Below are positions 25,689-38,393 of a DNA stretch of 64,000 nucleotides, piece by piece (positions within the stretch are counted from its first letter, which is position 1; every line of letters starts with the position of its first letter). The notes under the pieces are model-generated. The model was not told the origin of the DNA. It saw only the letters and a program-made list of their open reading frames with translations, and did no database searches. The DNA is taken from assembly GCA_949825025.1 (NCBI GenBank), contig OX463786.1, positions 13,053,309 through 13,117,308 of the forward strand. Direction: 5' to 3'. This DNA is from Siphlonurus alternatus (Eukaryota; Arthropoda; Insecta; Ephemeroptera; Siphlonuridae). The position numbers and the translations under genes were made by a program.

Positions 25689-26394
25689 GTAAGAAAAAAT
25701 ATAAAAATGTAAGACAAAGTCAAAAAAGAAATATTATTTATAAAAAAAAAATAGGTGGGAGTTAAAAAATGAGTGTTAATTTGTTATAAAAGAGATAAGG
25801 ATAACAAAATGGCTGACGAGTATGATTTTTGATGTGTACCGGTTTAATAAGTGCACTTTAAAATATAAATATAAATTTTTATCATTAATAATATTATTTC
25901 CCTGTCACTCAAAAAATATCAATTTCTTTCTTTCCTTACTTTTGACAGTTTAGATTTTGAAAAGTCATAAATCATAAAAATTGTAGTTATTTTTCTTTTT
26001 TTTTAAAGAACAAAAATATGTATTAAGAATAAATAAAAATCTATTAATCTTATTTTTAGTGTTAAACTTGTTTTTCTGAATGTTACCTTTGCTACGCTAC
26101 AGTTAAAGAATTTTTAAACCCTTATGGGAATTAGAAATAATACCTTTGTGTTAGCAAAAATAGATTATCTATTGAACATATTAGCATAAAAATGTAATAA
26201 TGAAAATTCATTTATTATATATTTCTCCACAGAAAGTCATATTTGTTATTTACCTTTGGTCAGATTCTATCCATTTTTTTGCTTCAATAAGTAAAATTTC
26301 TTTTTCAATAGCTCACGTTAGTTACACAAACATTATATCCATAGAAAAGTAAAGCACTGAAAGATATTTTAACTTCACTTCGATAGCCTGTCCG

Positions 26395-26640
26395 TCACAA
26401 CACTAGCGAAGGCACGGAGTCAGTTTGGCGGAGAGAGGCGGAGGTTAGAAAACAACATGGCTGACACCGCTCCGCGCAGCCACGGAGAACAGAAAAGGGG
26501 GGGAGAGAGACGAAAGGGACGGAGAAAAAGAGAAAAAAGAGAAACAGGAGGGGATAATGGTAGACCAGACACAACCTTCTATAACTAGCTACCAGAAAGC
26601 AACGAACAACCCAACGGTGAACCAAGAATATAACAACAAA
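26395..26640. promoter_or_regulatory. CpG-containing promoter-like island in intron 3
   Basis: A GC-rich island in AT-rich intron. On the minus strand a pyrimidine-rich leader (CTCTTTTTCTCC, CTCTCTCCCCCCC) leads to GCGCGGAGCGGTGTCAGCC and then ATG with only a 12-codon frame. On the plus strand AACAACATGGCTGACACC opens a 43-codon basic frame at 26,457-26,588. AACATGGC also resembles a YY1/Pho site, a motif often found at promoters. An internal promoter for a shorter cnc isoform, as in Drosophila CncA/CncB, or a nested plus-strand transcript are both plausible; neither is shown. Confidence 0.35.
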
Positions 26641-26944
26641 AAAAAATCATTCTCATCTTTTGACGTTGTAAAATTATAAATGAGAACTCATGATTTTCCC
26701 ATAATCCTTGCTTTATACATTAACTATAGTGAAAAGAAATAATATATAAATTTTTTTATCCTTTTTTTAAACTCCCACTCAGAAATTTCTGAAAAAAAAT
26801 ATATATATATATAATAAAGTCACGCTCAACGCTGGTACGGACGGAGCGAACGGCTACACAGTTTTCAGTCTCCTTTTTTGTATCTGCTCCAAGGTCTCGG
26901 AGATCCTTGGTTGCCAAGTTTTCTCTACAGGGAACAAAAGCCAC

Positions 26945-27281
26945 TGACCTGGCATTTGACATGGCATGCAAATAGTCACACAACGTTAGGTGACAAGTGT
27001 CCGTGAGTGTCAAAGTGTCATAACAAAACTGTGGGTTAAATGAGTGACATTTTCTAACATATAAAAAATTAAAACTCAAATTGTTGTACCATATAACTTT
27101 ATAATTATCTAAATTAACTCTAATGATTCCATTTTTAGGACAAATTCTCAGGTATACAAAAATTATGCTACATAATCATGGTCCACGTTATTTTCTTCCC
27201 TTTTTTTTTTTTTTTTTTTTCAATTATTTCCAGGTAAGCTCTCAGTAGTACAAATTATCTGCAGACAAGTCATGACATTGC
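26945..27281 (+). promoter_or_regulatory. Cluster of antioxidant-response-element-like cores
   Basis: Three matches to the CNC-small Maf core TGACnnnGC on the plus strand: TGACCTGGC at 26,945-26,953, TGACATGGC at 26,957-26,965 and ATGACATTGC at 27,272-27,281 (the last also fits the RTGAC form). They lie beside the GC-rich islands in intron 3. Autoregulation through such elements is known for the Nrf2 family. The link here is inference. Confidence 0.3.
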
Positions 27282-27826
27282 ATTTTACTACTGACCCTAC
27301 TAAAATTCTAGTGACCAGCAAATCTACATTGTACTTTTGGCAGCATTCTAACTACCACTAAATACCTTAGTCTGTGTTACCAAAAAAAAAGGGTCAATTT
27401 TTTTTCTTTAAACTTATGAATTTAAATTTTTTGACATTCATATTCAAGATTTATGGTATCTATAGACAAAGTAAAACATAATTATATTAGTAGAGTATTT
27501 AAATTTGCTACTAGAAATTTACATATTATGACCCTTAAAGCAAGTAAGGGTTGAAACAAAAATATCCACCCCTCTATAAAATTATTATTACCATGTAAAA
27601 AATAATTAAATTATCTAGATACTTGATATTTTATATTATGAATTTTAAATTTTTAGTGTAAAATATTTAGAGATTTAGACAAGGTTAGTGTAGCGTGTCT
27701 GGTTGCACCCTCTTCATGATTTGATAAAAGTTGCCGAGTCAGGATTTTGACTTGGTCTGGCAACCTCGCAAAAGTTGTCGGCTCACAGCAACGAGGAGGG
27801 AAGGAAAAATCCCCCCCCCCTCTCTC

Positions 27827-27949
27827 TTACGTCTCCTCTGCTAGGTTGCGCCAATGGAGTCGAGTAGAGAAAGATTGACAGGCCAGCCGTCCCAAAATAA
27901 TAAATGGTGCTTGATTGTTATAATAATATGCCCGGTCGGAAACCTTCAT
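27827..27949 (-). CDS. Uncertain 40-codon frame ending on a splice-donor-like site
   Basis: On the minus strand, ATCGAGATGA starts a frame beginning MKVSDRAYYYNNQAP and ending LHWRNLAEET before a stop. The last codon overlaps GAGAC|GTAAGA, a fair splice donor. The stretch is GC-richer than its surroundings and lies in intron 3 next to other promoter-like sequence, so an alternative first coding exon was considered. Its donor would leave phase 2, which fits neither exon 4 (phase 1) nor exon 5 (phase 0), so joining to the known cnc frame is not supported. No family recognised; may be chance. Confidence 0.15.
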   Translation of the reverse strand: MKVSDRAYYYNNQAPFIILGRLACQSFSTRLHWRNLAEET

Positions 27950-30900
27950 CTCGATTCTAGCTTCGACCCACACTACGGGAGGGAATTCTCTCTTCGCTCA
28001 CAACATTTATTCTCCGAGATGTGACAGCCCAACAAGACCGTCCGTGCTGGGGTAGCAGAGACGACGGCGGTGAAGGAGATAGGACTACTAAGGCACATCA
28101 CGACTAAGAGTAAATCAGTCTCGGTACAACAGATTGATACTAGTTTATGTAAGGGAGAGATAGCAAGTGAAAAAAAAAAAAAATGGGTGTAGTTCATGTA
28201 TGTTTTATGTTTTATGGCTTGTTAAGTTTTTTTTTAGTACAGATCATCCATTACAAGTTTGGTAAAATGGTCTTTATGAGATTTAAGAGATAAGTTTGGG
28301 AATTCATTTAATTTTGTGTATATTTGTAATGAATAGATGGAAGCTAGGAACACTAGGAGTAAAAAGTCAATGTGTGGACATAAGAATTGAAGAAGTTTAC
28401 TGTAATGACAGTTTAAAACATTGAGGATGGACTTTTCCAATACCTCTGTTCCTATTTTTATGACTCAGTTTGTACAGTGTGTACAAATTTAGCCCAGAAT
28501 TGTTATATTGTTTTTAAATAAGCAAGAAATATGTCTGTATTATGTATAAAAGAATCTTTTGAACAATATGTGCAGGTCTATTATTATATAAAAGAACACT
28601 GACAAAATCTAAGTTGTTGAAATAAATTTAAATTATAATACATTATAACATAAATCATGATAAAATCTCATTTAAACAATAATGAATTTTCAACTTAGAG
28701 TTAAATAACAATAACAACACCCATACATATGAGATTAAAATAATAATAATAATATATTTAAGAATATACAAAAATATATCTTATTACATAAGAATCTATT
28801 ACATTATTTCAGTAAATACATTAACAATTCCCTTGAGTGGTACAGAAAATATATTGCTTGCCGGCAAACTCGCAAAGTGGTGGGAGATTCGGGCCATTGT
28901 TCTCTTGAAAATGAGGGGAAACCAAGCAAGCATCAAGTTATATGGGGAGGGAAGAAGAATCTTAATTAAAGTAAGGATGCGGGGACTTCAAAACTTCAAA
29001 TCCAATACAATGAATAAAAACTTTTCTTCTTCTTTTACTTTTACGTCTTTCCCCCCCGTTGGGTATAATGAAAAATGAATCTATACGTCAAGTATATAAA
29101 TATATATAAAAGTAAAAGATTGTTTCCCATTGGTTCACTCTTTTACTTTTTTTTTTATTTCTCTCTCCCACACTCTCTTCTCTTTTTTTTTTCTAGTTGT
29201 ACTAATGGTAATACACCCCATGAAACTAAAATACGCTTTCTATATCATATAAGAACAGCCTTGGATATTATATATATAATATATCATGCTTTTGTTAACA
29301 AAATGGTTGCGCAATAGTATTTATAATTATCATATGGGGTTAAACGTGATACCCTTTTCATGTGGGTACCTATATAATGATTAAAAATTATATTTATTAC
29401 AACTAGCGGACCTTTTTATTTTTATAAATGTAATTTCATGACTTGTATTTTTTCATCTTACAATTTCTCACTCGTTTATTTTCTTGAAAAGTGAATGAAA
29501 TTTCTGAGTAAAATCTTGAACAAGAAGTGTCATTTAACGTTAACTATTTGACCTCTGTAACCCAATGACACTAGAATTCAATACAAAACTGACATTAAAA
29601 ACAGCATGACTATTAAATTCCAACTGTTAAACACAATTTCTCACTTTCAATCACACTGTTCTATTTCCAAGTAAAAGGATTTTATATTGTATTTTATAAA
29701 ATACTTTTCTTTATGTTGTAAAAAAAAAAAAAGTAAAATTGTTATCAATAAATAGTGTTACTTTTTATACAATATAAAGTTATGATCCAATTAAAATTTA
29801 GCAAATATGTGTAAATTATTAACAATAATTGTAGTTCATCAATTAATTCAAACAATTTCTGGTTTAATTTCATAATTAAATTAAGAAATTACATAGAAAT
29901 TGTGTTTTTAGTTTTTAGCATGCAAAATATCCACTTCAATTTACATTGAAAATTTAGCAAAATTAATAAATAAATAATGTTCCGTGAACTTTAGGTAAAA
30001 TAAACAATGGGAATTTAAATGGAGTAATTTTGAAGGTTGAGCCGGAAATGTTTAGATGATTATGTACAATTAACCCAGGCTTGTGTCTGAGTGGTAGAAT
30101 GACTCAGTATTATGCAAAGAACCAGAGAAGGTAAGGGTAGGTTAGTGTCCTGTATTTTTTTTAGGGCTTCACTAGGGAATAATGTCAAGTCACCTTACAA
30201 GCTAACTGTAACATCACTAAAATCAAATATTCTCAAAATAACTTGAAATGTTCCCACTGTTTGTGTATTAAATATTTGTACGGCTATGAAGTCACAGCAT
30301 TTTGCAGCACAATTTTAAGGATGTTACAGGGTTCCAAAAAAATTAACAAAATTGACATTACATAACTAGAGGTCCAAATTTGCAAAAACAAAATACATGC
30401 CAGTTTTCCATTATTAAAAATTTAGGGTAGGGATACAAATATTGTATTTTAGTAATTTAGACAAAAAATATGAAATTAAAAAATATATAATAACTGTATG
30501 TACTTAAAAATATTTAAATTCTTATTTATCATATTTGTAGGTATATATGTATAATCTGATATTCATTTTCACTATTTTGAAGTAAGTAAAGTGAAAACCT
30601 TGACAATTTCTATGAACACCACTGTATAAAGTTATGGCTCATTGATTTGACTTTTAAAAATGATCTAAATTAACACCTATATAATGTCAAGTCACTTAAG
30701 TATAACAAAAAAATACAAAACCTTTACCTAGGTTAACATTTTTAGTTTTACATCCTCTGCTTAGTAAAAATATTTTTTGGTAACAATTACTTCAACTCAT
30801 GGTGATCAGGCAACAATTGGGGCGTAAGATGCAGCATTGTTGACTTCTTCTTCTTCCTCTTTTCTATGTTAGTGTTAAACTTACAACTAACTTAGTTAAA

Positions 30901-33339
30901 GTCATGATGAGTATAATAATAATAACAACGCCCAAACTAAACAGAATGAATTACTAAAACGGAACGGAGAAAAAAAAATATATATATAGAGAAATTTTTA
31001 GAGCCTTGTCATTACAGCTTGCACTTCGAAAACTACTTTTAGCATTTTTAACACCCTCATCCTCCCTGTGTTTGGTGTATGAGTTGAAAATTTTATCAGT
31101 GCATTTTAGGACTTGATGCCTTACACATGGGCTCTGGGATACATGTGTTATTGTGTGAGTTTTCATATAAGTTTAATATATTGAAAAATCAAGTTAAAAA
31201 TCCAGTAAAGTCAAATTTATAATTACTGAAGTTTATGATACAGTGGATGATCAAAAATTTGTGTTTAGTTCTGTTTGTTTGAGTGTTTTGTTTCTACCCT
31301 TCAATTCTGAATTGATAAAATCTCTTTAATATTTTCTTAAAATAAGAAAACAAACTGAAATGGTGAATTTCCAAAACAACTTATTTTCACTATACACATG
31401 TGCAGGTGTTATTCACACCACAGAAATACAGAAATAAAACATTATCTTGAAGTCTTGAAAATTTACAAAAAAAAAAAAAAAAAAAAAAAGGATCCATTGT
31501 TTATTGTCTGCATCATATTTTTTTTAACTAGCATTTTGTTGTAGAAATGGTCATTTTAGCATACAAAAAAGGTACCTTTTTAATACCCTCAAACTGTGTA
31601 CAAATACTTTACTATAACTTTCTTTGCTTTGTAATATATATGTGTTCTATTTATTGAAGAGGATGAATAAAAAGTGTTTTTATTGTGAAAATAACAGTGT
31701 TATAAAATTACAAAAGGAAATTGCAAAAAAAAATCTCAGTACATTATAATTATATCAGTGAAAGTGTAAAATTTTCTGTAGTCATTGATTTTACTTTATA
31801 AATATATTTGCTGCTTTTTTTTTGGCATAATAATTATAGGTAAAAAAATAGAAAGGTTAGAGTATGAAATACCTTTAGCGCATTATTGTTTCATAATACA
31901 AAGTACAATTATTTTCTTGACATGATACTTTAGCTGAAATTTAATCTTTAGCCTTTACTGTTAATAAAAGTAAATCTTCTTTTAATAAATTTAAGTTGAC
32001 AGATGGACAAAAGGTATTTTTATAGAAATTGATTGACGTTAAGTTTCAATCAAACAGGTATCAAGAGATATTCTTAGAATTTATAAGAGATGTGTGTGTG
32101 TGTGGGGAGATACCGGACTTTATAAGTATTGTATTACTTAATATAACGTTGCATTGTGGGTAGATATCATGCATTAAATTAAATGTATATAAAAATAGAA
32201 CATTGACAGCGATGATTATTATATTATGGTATCCACTACAACCTATTCTTACTTGAAAATAGATAAGAAACTGGCCTTTATTTTCAATGGTTTATAGGGC
32301 TTTTAAACATACAAGGTCCTTTAAAAATAACTTAGGATTTGACTACATATTTTTAGAATTAAAATTTGATTTTACACTACTAAGTCTAGTACAAAAAAGA
32401 TGTATATGACATTTTTTTTATGAATAACCCCTATAATAACTTATAATTATAATTGTATGTTTTTAACTTGCATTTTGGTTAAAGAAATTTGTTATTCTAT
32501 ACAAACCAAAAAAATAATGATAAATAAGAGTTAATCTTGACAAAAGGTTTGAAAGATGATTGAAAAAATATGAAAATGCACGATCTACAAAATGGAGGTA
32601 GCAGGTAGAATGTTTTGATGCACGTGGCTGCGGTCATTTGTCTCGAGCTGTCACTGGGCACCCACGACACGGGTTAACATGCAGACCTCCCGATCTTACA
32701 ACAGATATTCTCTACTGGAGCACACTTAAGGAATTTTGACCTTTGGGTGTCACGTCGGTGTAAATTGATTATGTTAATAGTACTACATAAAAAATATTAA
32801 ATGTGTTTTCATAACCATTCCTTTTTAGGTACTTTTTATATCAAGAATATTATTGATTTTTTTTGTTTTTTGTTTTTTACTTAAATTTCTAATAATTAAC
32901 TTTTTCCCTTTTTTAAGTTAATTTCTCATAATATGATAATAATACTATCAAATATAAGCTACTGTTCTTAAACATATAAAGCTCTTTAAAGTCAAAGCAT
33001 GTTCAAAATTAAAAATTATATTCATTGTAAGAATCATAGTATTATAAGTTAAGTTATAAGTTAAGAAATTTCTTATTTCTTATTTCTTAATATGCATGAC
33101 ATCTGTATCATTCAAATATTTTAATATGCATTTTTTTAAAAACTCAACAAAAGGTCATTTCCTGTCAAGGTAAACTTACAATTAAGTGAGAAATTAAACT
33201 ACCACCACCTTGCTGTTTTTTTTAATGTATATAAAAAATATCATTAAATTCAACCTTTTTTTAAACAATTTTGTTAAAATAAATTTTGTAACGTTGCATT
33301 TTACTATAAAACAATTTTTTTTTTCTATTTGTCGGCAGC

Positions 33340-33640
33340 TGCATCTAAACAACATAAAGAAGGAGGAGGTCTCATGGGATTTCCTGTCAATTTCCCTCGT
33401 ATTCGAAACAACAACCATTATTTCAATCCTCCCCCCTGACAGAACCATGCTAGGCTAGCAAGGCATCATTAGTCATATAAACGGACGGACCGACTTTATC
33501 TCGGCGGACATTTTTTCTCTCCGACGTCCTCTCTTCTCTATTGTGTACGTGATTACGTCTGCGCGCTCTGTGGTCTCTCATCAACCTTCAGACTTGTAAT
33601 TACATTCCAGTCTGCGGCAGATATGATGTTGTCTGTGCTC
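33340..33640. promoter_or_regulatory. GC-richer, CpG-containing stretch, possible internal promoter
   Basis: CpG-bearing sequence (CGGACGGACCGAC, TCTCGGCGGAC, CTCCGACGTCC, GTCTGCGCGCTCTG) in otherwise AT-rich intron, about 1 kb downstream of exon 3 in transcript order. The plus strand also shows an acceptor-like tract ending TTTGTCGGCAG at about 33,340. I see no convincing frame with a matching donor on either strand. Best read as a candidate regulatory region or untranslated first exon. Confidence 0.3.
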
Positions 33641-34505
33641 GTATGCTCTTAGCGGAGTATTTTTCTTATCAAGTAACATCATTAAATGGAAATTTTAAAG
33701 AATTTTCCTTTATACCGTACAGAATATTACTCAAAAATTTAAAATATTGTAATTAAAATTACAAAATAAGCTTTAAATAAAGTAAAACATGGTAAAAATA
33801 GAAACAAAGAATGCCAAAGTGCTAGAATTTTGATAATGTTTACTATGGTACTGTGATACCACTATTTCATCTAAATAAATATACAATTTTCAGGGGGTGA
33901 TTTTTTTTAAAGTCCAAGCTAGTTGTTCAATTTTTCTTGTGCAGTTCTGCAAATAACTGCACAAGAATCCTTCAAATAATTTTTATTGCATATTATTTAG
34001 GGTTTATTCCTAACTAATCCACTACAATTAAACCTCAAATACAAGCAATAATTTTATTCTTTTCTCATCATATGTAAAAATGTATATAAGAAGAGTAGAG
34101 TGTACCAAATTTTGTGTTTGTGTTAAAAAGTATTTGTCACCATTTGTATTTGTGTGTATTGTATTTGTCAGAAGATGAGAAAACTTTGTATTTTGGACAA
34201 AAAGGGGGATCTTTCCTTAACTTTGCATCATTTTATTTAAAAACTCTTTTTCTGTTTGAGTTTACCTCAAGTATATTAATTTTTTTACAATTTCTTCAAC
34301 AATTTATGAAGATAAATTCAGATGAGAACTAAATTTTTTAATATGAATATGACACAAGTTTCAGAAAAATTCAAGGTATGTAAAGATACTAAATTTAGGG
34401 GTGAATGTTGAAGGAAGGCACTCATTTCAAAGTCAAATGTGTTATTTTTAACACTAAGTTGGGGGTGAATGATGCGAGAGATAGGCACCAGGAGGACGTA
34501 CGCAC

Positions 34506-34608
34506 CAGTTTCAAGGTCAATGGTGTAAGGCAGTCCTGCCCAGGGGTCAAGCGAGGTCAAAGGTCCTTCCTCCTCATCTTCATCCTCATTGTGGTCATCG
34601 GAGCCAGG
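34506..34608 (-). CDS. cnc: CncC/Nrf2-like transcription factor, exon 3 (first half of ETGE)
   Basis: A 103-nt exon with acceptor GTTTTCAG and donor G|GTGCGT. It encodes residues 80-113 plus the first base of Gly114. An acidic run (SDDHNEDEDEEEG) is followed by PLTSLDPWAGLPYTIDLET, leading into the ETGE degron completed by exon 4. It enters in phase 0 and leaves in phase 1. Read straight through the donor, the frame would show ETGA followed by intronic sequence; that is an artefact of not splicing. The ETGE motif in Nrf2 is the high-affinity contact with the KEAP1 Kelch domain, with the D-x-E-T-G-E form kept here. Confidence 0.93.
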
Positions 34609-35247
34609 CTGAAAACATTGTCAACAGTCAAACACTAGCTTGGACAATCTTTTAAATCTTACTCAATATAAAAAAATAACATTATGGTTATAAATTTATT
34701 ATTTAAAGTAAACTCAATTAAAACACATATTATCAAAATAAGGTAACCTTGCTATATTCAAAAGAGTTTCTATTTTTATAGCCCCTCTGAATATAGCAAT
34801 TGTTTTTTTTATAATAAGTTTTTAATAGTCTAAAACTTTTAAAATGTTTAATGTTTGATTTTTTTTTAGGTCTTGTATTATTTTATTGACTCAATTTTAA
34901 AAATAATTGAAATAAAAATGGAATAAATGCAATAAGACAATTAAACTGGAACAAGACTTTTCTAAGAATTTGCAACAATGAGACAATTTTCATTATAAAG
35001 TAAATGGCAAGAATGAAGAGTACCTAACAAAGAATTTATCTGTCTAAATTTAACTTTAATTTGTAAAGAAATTCAATGAAATTTAACATTATGACAAAAA
35101 GAGCATCTGAACATTTATTTTAGGCCTGAATTAAAATTATCATTAATGCTGGCAAGCTTAATTGGCTCACAAAAATTTCATTTTGTCACAAAATGAAGAA
35201 CTTGTTTTAATATTATAATTATTATATTTTAAACATTTAAAAACAAT

Positions 35248-35604
35248 TTAAGGGTAAGGTAACGCCACCAATGTTAAAAAAAATCCCTCTCACAAAAATT
35301 CTGAAAAAAAATTTAAAATGTTCTCCTCTATACCCCCTATCAGTACCTAAAATATCAGGTATAGAAATACGATCTAGTTTTTGAGTTATAAATTTTTAAA
35401 GTTGACTACTTTAACATGGAGAAATGAAACTCCCATGTTAAATTGGTCAACTTTAAAAATTCATAACTCAAAAACTAGATCGTATTTGTATACCTGATAT
35501 TTTAGCTACTGATAGGGGGTGTAGAGGAGAACATTTTAAATTTTTTTCAGAATTTTTGTGAGAGGGATTTTTTTTAACATTGGTGGCGTTACCTTACCCT
35601 TAAG
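35248..35604. mobile_element. Palindromic MITE family B, copy 2 (near-perfect)
   Basis: A 357-bp hairpin ending TTAAGGGTAAGGTAACGCC at the left and the exact inverse at the right. The arms are almost perfectly complementary over their full length, through AAAATGTTCTCCTCTA and ATCGTATT to a centre of CATGGAGAAATGAAACTCCCATG. Such perfect arms suggest recent insertion or recent copying. The terminal TTAA could be a target-site duplication. It lies in cnc intron 2 (36,564-34,609), which otherwise holds nothing I can identify. Confidence 0.9.
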
Positions 35605-36564
35605 ACATGGCAATTTTATTTTTAAATGAAGATTATATTGCGTTAAAATAAAAAATATATTTCATCCAGTTAATATTTTTAAAACGTGTCCAGATTGATG
35701 TTTTAAGACATAATTAATCATAATAATTAATGATGCATATTGTAATTAGAAAATTATCATTAAAAGAAGGCTGAAAGAGAAAAAAAGGAGTAGATTAAAA
35801 CACAACATGCAAAGTTGTTTTTCAAATTTCATGCTTCATATATACTGCGACCGATTATTAAAAATAAATTTTAAATTAGTATGCAAAAAATAAATTAGTG
35901 TCTTGGATAGCTTATATGAAAACACTTGACAAAAAACAAAAAAGGGTTAAATTCATAATGAATAATTTTATATTAAATTATTAAATTAAAATATAAATAC
36001 ATAACGAAATCTTATTGCAATAAAAGCAATATGTGTCATTAATATTTACGTCGGAAAAGTATTGATATTAAATCTCGATTTACAAAATTAATAAAAAGCA
36101 ATATTATAACATCTCTCACATATAAAATTATATTAATTATATATATATATAATATCATGCCTTAAATTTACTTGCAAAATTTTCAGAACTTTAAGTGTAG
36201 CAACTAAACTGTTACTCCTAATCTGCCTAATCAATTAACATATAACGTATTGTAATTTTAGTCAAAACGTGTGCAGTTTTGCATGTAGAATGTGCACTTA
36301 AAATAAAACTGTTTTGTTTTTTAATATTCCCAGAGTGTTTGATTCTTTTTTTTTTTTTTTTTTCAAATTTTTATTTTAGAATTAATTAATATTTTCCTAA
36401 TTTTTATGCCACGTCCTGCTCATTGCATCAAAATATTTCCTTGTTATAATATATCAGTATTATTTATAATTTTTTTGCTGAAACCCTTTAATAAAATTCT
36501 TGCAAATTACCGGACCATAACTACCAAAAAACCTGCATTTGAAAACAAAAGTCACATACAGTAC

Positions 36565-36771
36565 CTTATTTACGGCATGTTGCGGCGATGCAATGCCGGG
36601 CTGCGGCTTGTCATCAGCCGGCTTTGCGTTCTTGAGGTCCCCGGTGTCTGAGCGCGCCGGTCCGTCGCTTTCCTTGACGGTAGTTGCGGGCGTTGAGTCC
36701 GCCGAGAACACGTCCAAAGGGATGCCCAAGTCCACGTCCTGCTTCCATAGTACCTCGATCAACGCCATGTC
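36565..36771 (-). CDS. cnc: CncC/Nrf2-like transcription factor, exon 2 (Neh2 DLG motif)
   Basis: A 207-nt exon (69 codons, phase 0 at both ends), acceptor CTCACGTTACAG and donor AAG|GTACTG. It encodes residues 11-79 and starts DMALIEVLWKQDVDLGIP, which closely matches the N-terminal Neh2 signature of vertebrate Nrf2 (DMDLIDILWRQDIDLG) and is the diagnostic feature of this gene. The DLG motif is the low-affinity second KEAP1 contact. Lysines at about residues 43, 57, 60, 65 and 79 lie between DLG and ETGE, where Nrf2 carries its ubiquitin-acceptor lysines. The rest is Ser/Thr/Pro/Asp-rich and poorly structured. The DLG-to-ETGE distance is about 85 residues, well over the roughly 50 in human Nrf2. 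Confidence 0.95.
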
Positions 36772-37609
36772 CTGTAACGTGAGAGAAGGGTGGTGAGACC
36801 AAGGGCAAAGAGTCATGGCGAACATCAAGGGTTTCAAAATAAATACTTACATTGTTAATTAAGCAACATTTTATGTTTTTTATTTTTTTATTAAATAATA
36901 CAAAAATTAAAATTCTAAGTTATATCACATTATTAATAGCTAAAAATTACTATAATAATATACATTCATATGACGCATCGGTTGACGAAGAATAATTTTA
37001 TTCTTATATGAGGCGTTGTCATATAATCCGATTAAACACGTACCGTCATGCGCTAATGTTGTACTTTATAATTTGGAAATAAGCTTTGAAAAATTCATAC
37101 TTTCATCATTTCCATGTTAATCAAGAACTTAATTTTACTATATTGAAGACAGATTAAACGATTAAATTTCATTATTGTGCTCTATCGACGATTGTTGCTG
37201 TAATAATGATATATACATACACATTATTATGCTAATAAAATTACATATAAACAGCCGACTCAGTATATTAGCGTAAAAAGATTTACAACAATTTAGACAA
37301 AACACATTTTTTTTTTGTAAAAAAAAATCTTGCATTCTTAATTAAATCTTATAATTAATTTAATATTATTATACCACCATATTATTTATATTCTTAATTT
37401 ATTCTTAATTTGCTATCAATTTATACAGCATAATTTGTATTAGGAAGTGACAAATATATAAAAAAACACTACACTGAAGCAACCGTATAGAAAAGGACAA
37501 ATCTATCGTAAAACAAAAGGGAATAAGACTGCGAAACTCTTTCAAATGCACATGTTTTTCCTACAACGTACTTGAGGATGTAAATAAAATAATATACGCC
37601 ATTATTATT

Positions 37610-37612
<3 letters not shown>

Positions 37613-37642
<30 letters not shown>
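37613..37642. repeat. (TA)n microsatellite
   Basis: About fifteen uninterrupted AT/TA dinucleotides, ending at TTATAG. Confidence 0.95.
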
Positions 37643-37648
<6 letters not shown>

Positions 37649-37859
37649 TATATACAAACATATAATATATTATGTACCTATATTATCACGATTAAACTGC
37701 ACTGATGCGACGCTATAATTTAAATAAAATAATTTCAAAAAGGAAAATTAGAATTAGATTTTATAAAATTTCTAATTCATATAAAAAGTTATCTAAATTA
37801 TAAGAAGAAGCTATTTTATTCGCAACAATACAAAATGAAGCAACGCATACAACATGCGG

Positions 37860-37900
37860 CGGCCATACAAACTCTGTATACAACAATGGCGGCGTTTTAT
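37860..37900. promoter_or_regulatory. YY1/Pho-like site in a small CpG island
   Basis: CAACAATGGCGGCG at 37,881-37,894 matches the YY1/Pleiohomeotic core ATGGCGGC, with GCGGCGGCCAT close by at 37,857-37,866. It lies about 1.1 kb upstream of exon 2 on the transcribed strand. Such motifs often sit at transcription starts, so an alternative promoter in intron 1 is possible. Confidence 0.3.
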
Positions 37901-38393
37901 TATTGGATTAGAGAAAATCTACACTTTCACTATCATTGTTGGAAAATAAGTTCAGTCGAAAATTAAATAATGAACACATCTAAATATTGCCAACGTATGC
38001 AAAGTGCTGTCAACAGATTTTTTATAATATATTAATTTAATTTGCTCCATTGTCAATCTTATTTCATAATATTTAATATAACAAAGTTAACATTATAATT
38101 TTGTTTATTTACATAATAATAATTTCATAATATAATCTTTTAAAAGCTACGAATTGTTATTTTAATTATACGTGTTCAAATTTAGTTCCATTAAAAATAA
38201 CCGATTTTTGTGTAAAAAAAAACAGTATAAAAATAAAATAAATAAGTATTCATTTTATATGCATTAAACAATATTTAACTGCAATAAGCTACTCTATCAA
38301 ATCATACAAATATCGTGTGGAAATTCAAAATATAAATCAAATATACGAGATAATTTTGAAGTTCAAATAATTTTTAAAACACAATTTGACGCG

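Larger units (their letters stand above)
20580..34505 (-). other. Intron 3 of cnc (13.9 kb)
   Basis: A phase-1 intron flanked by donor G|GTGCGT and acceptor CTTGCAG|GA. It contains palindromic elements (families A and B), many A/T homopolymers, a GC-richer open island at 21.26-21.42 kb, a plus-strand exon-like stretch at 25.6 kb and GC-richer promoter-like stretches at 26.4-28.2 and 33.3-33.6 kb. Stretches at 23.39-23.50, 24.05-24.20 and 32.58-32.76 kb are also GC-richer than their surroundings, but I could assign no role to them. Confidence 0.85.

Noticed and set aside
26756..27079. 107-codon minus-strand frame in intron 3
   Set aside because: Partly GC-rich and near the promoter-like islands, but it ends in a low-complexity AT run and no donor fits the cnc phases well. 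Treated as part of the regulatory region.
34480..34515. Apparent mutated degron ETGA in exon 3
   Set aside because: The alanine is read from intronic sequence past a good donor (G|GTGCGT). Splicing to exon 4 restores Gly-Glu exactly, so the motif is intact.
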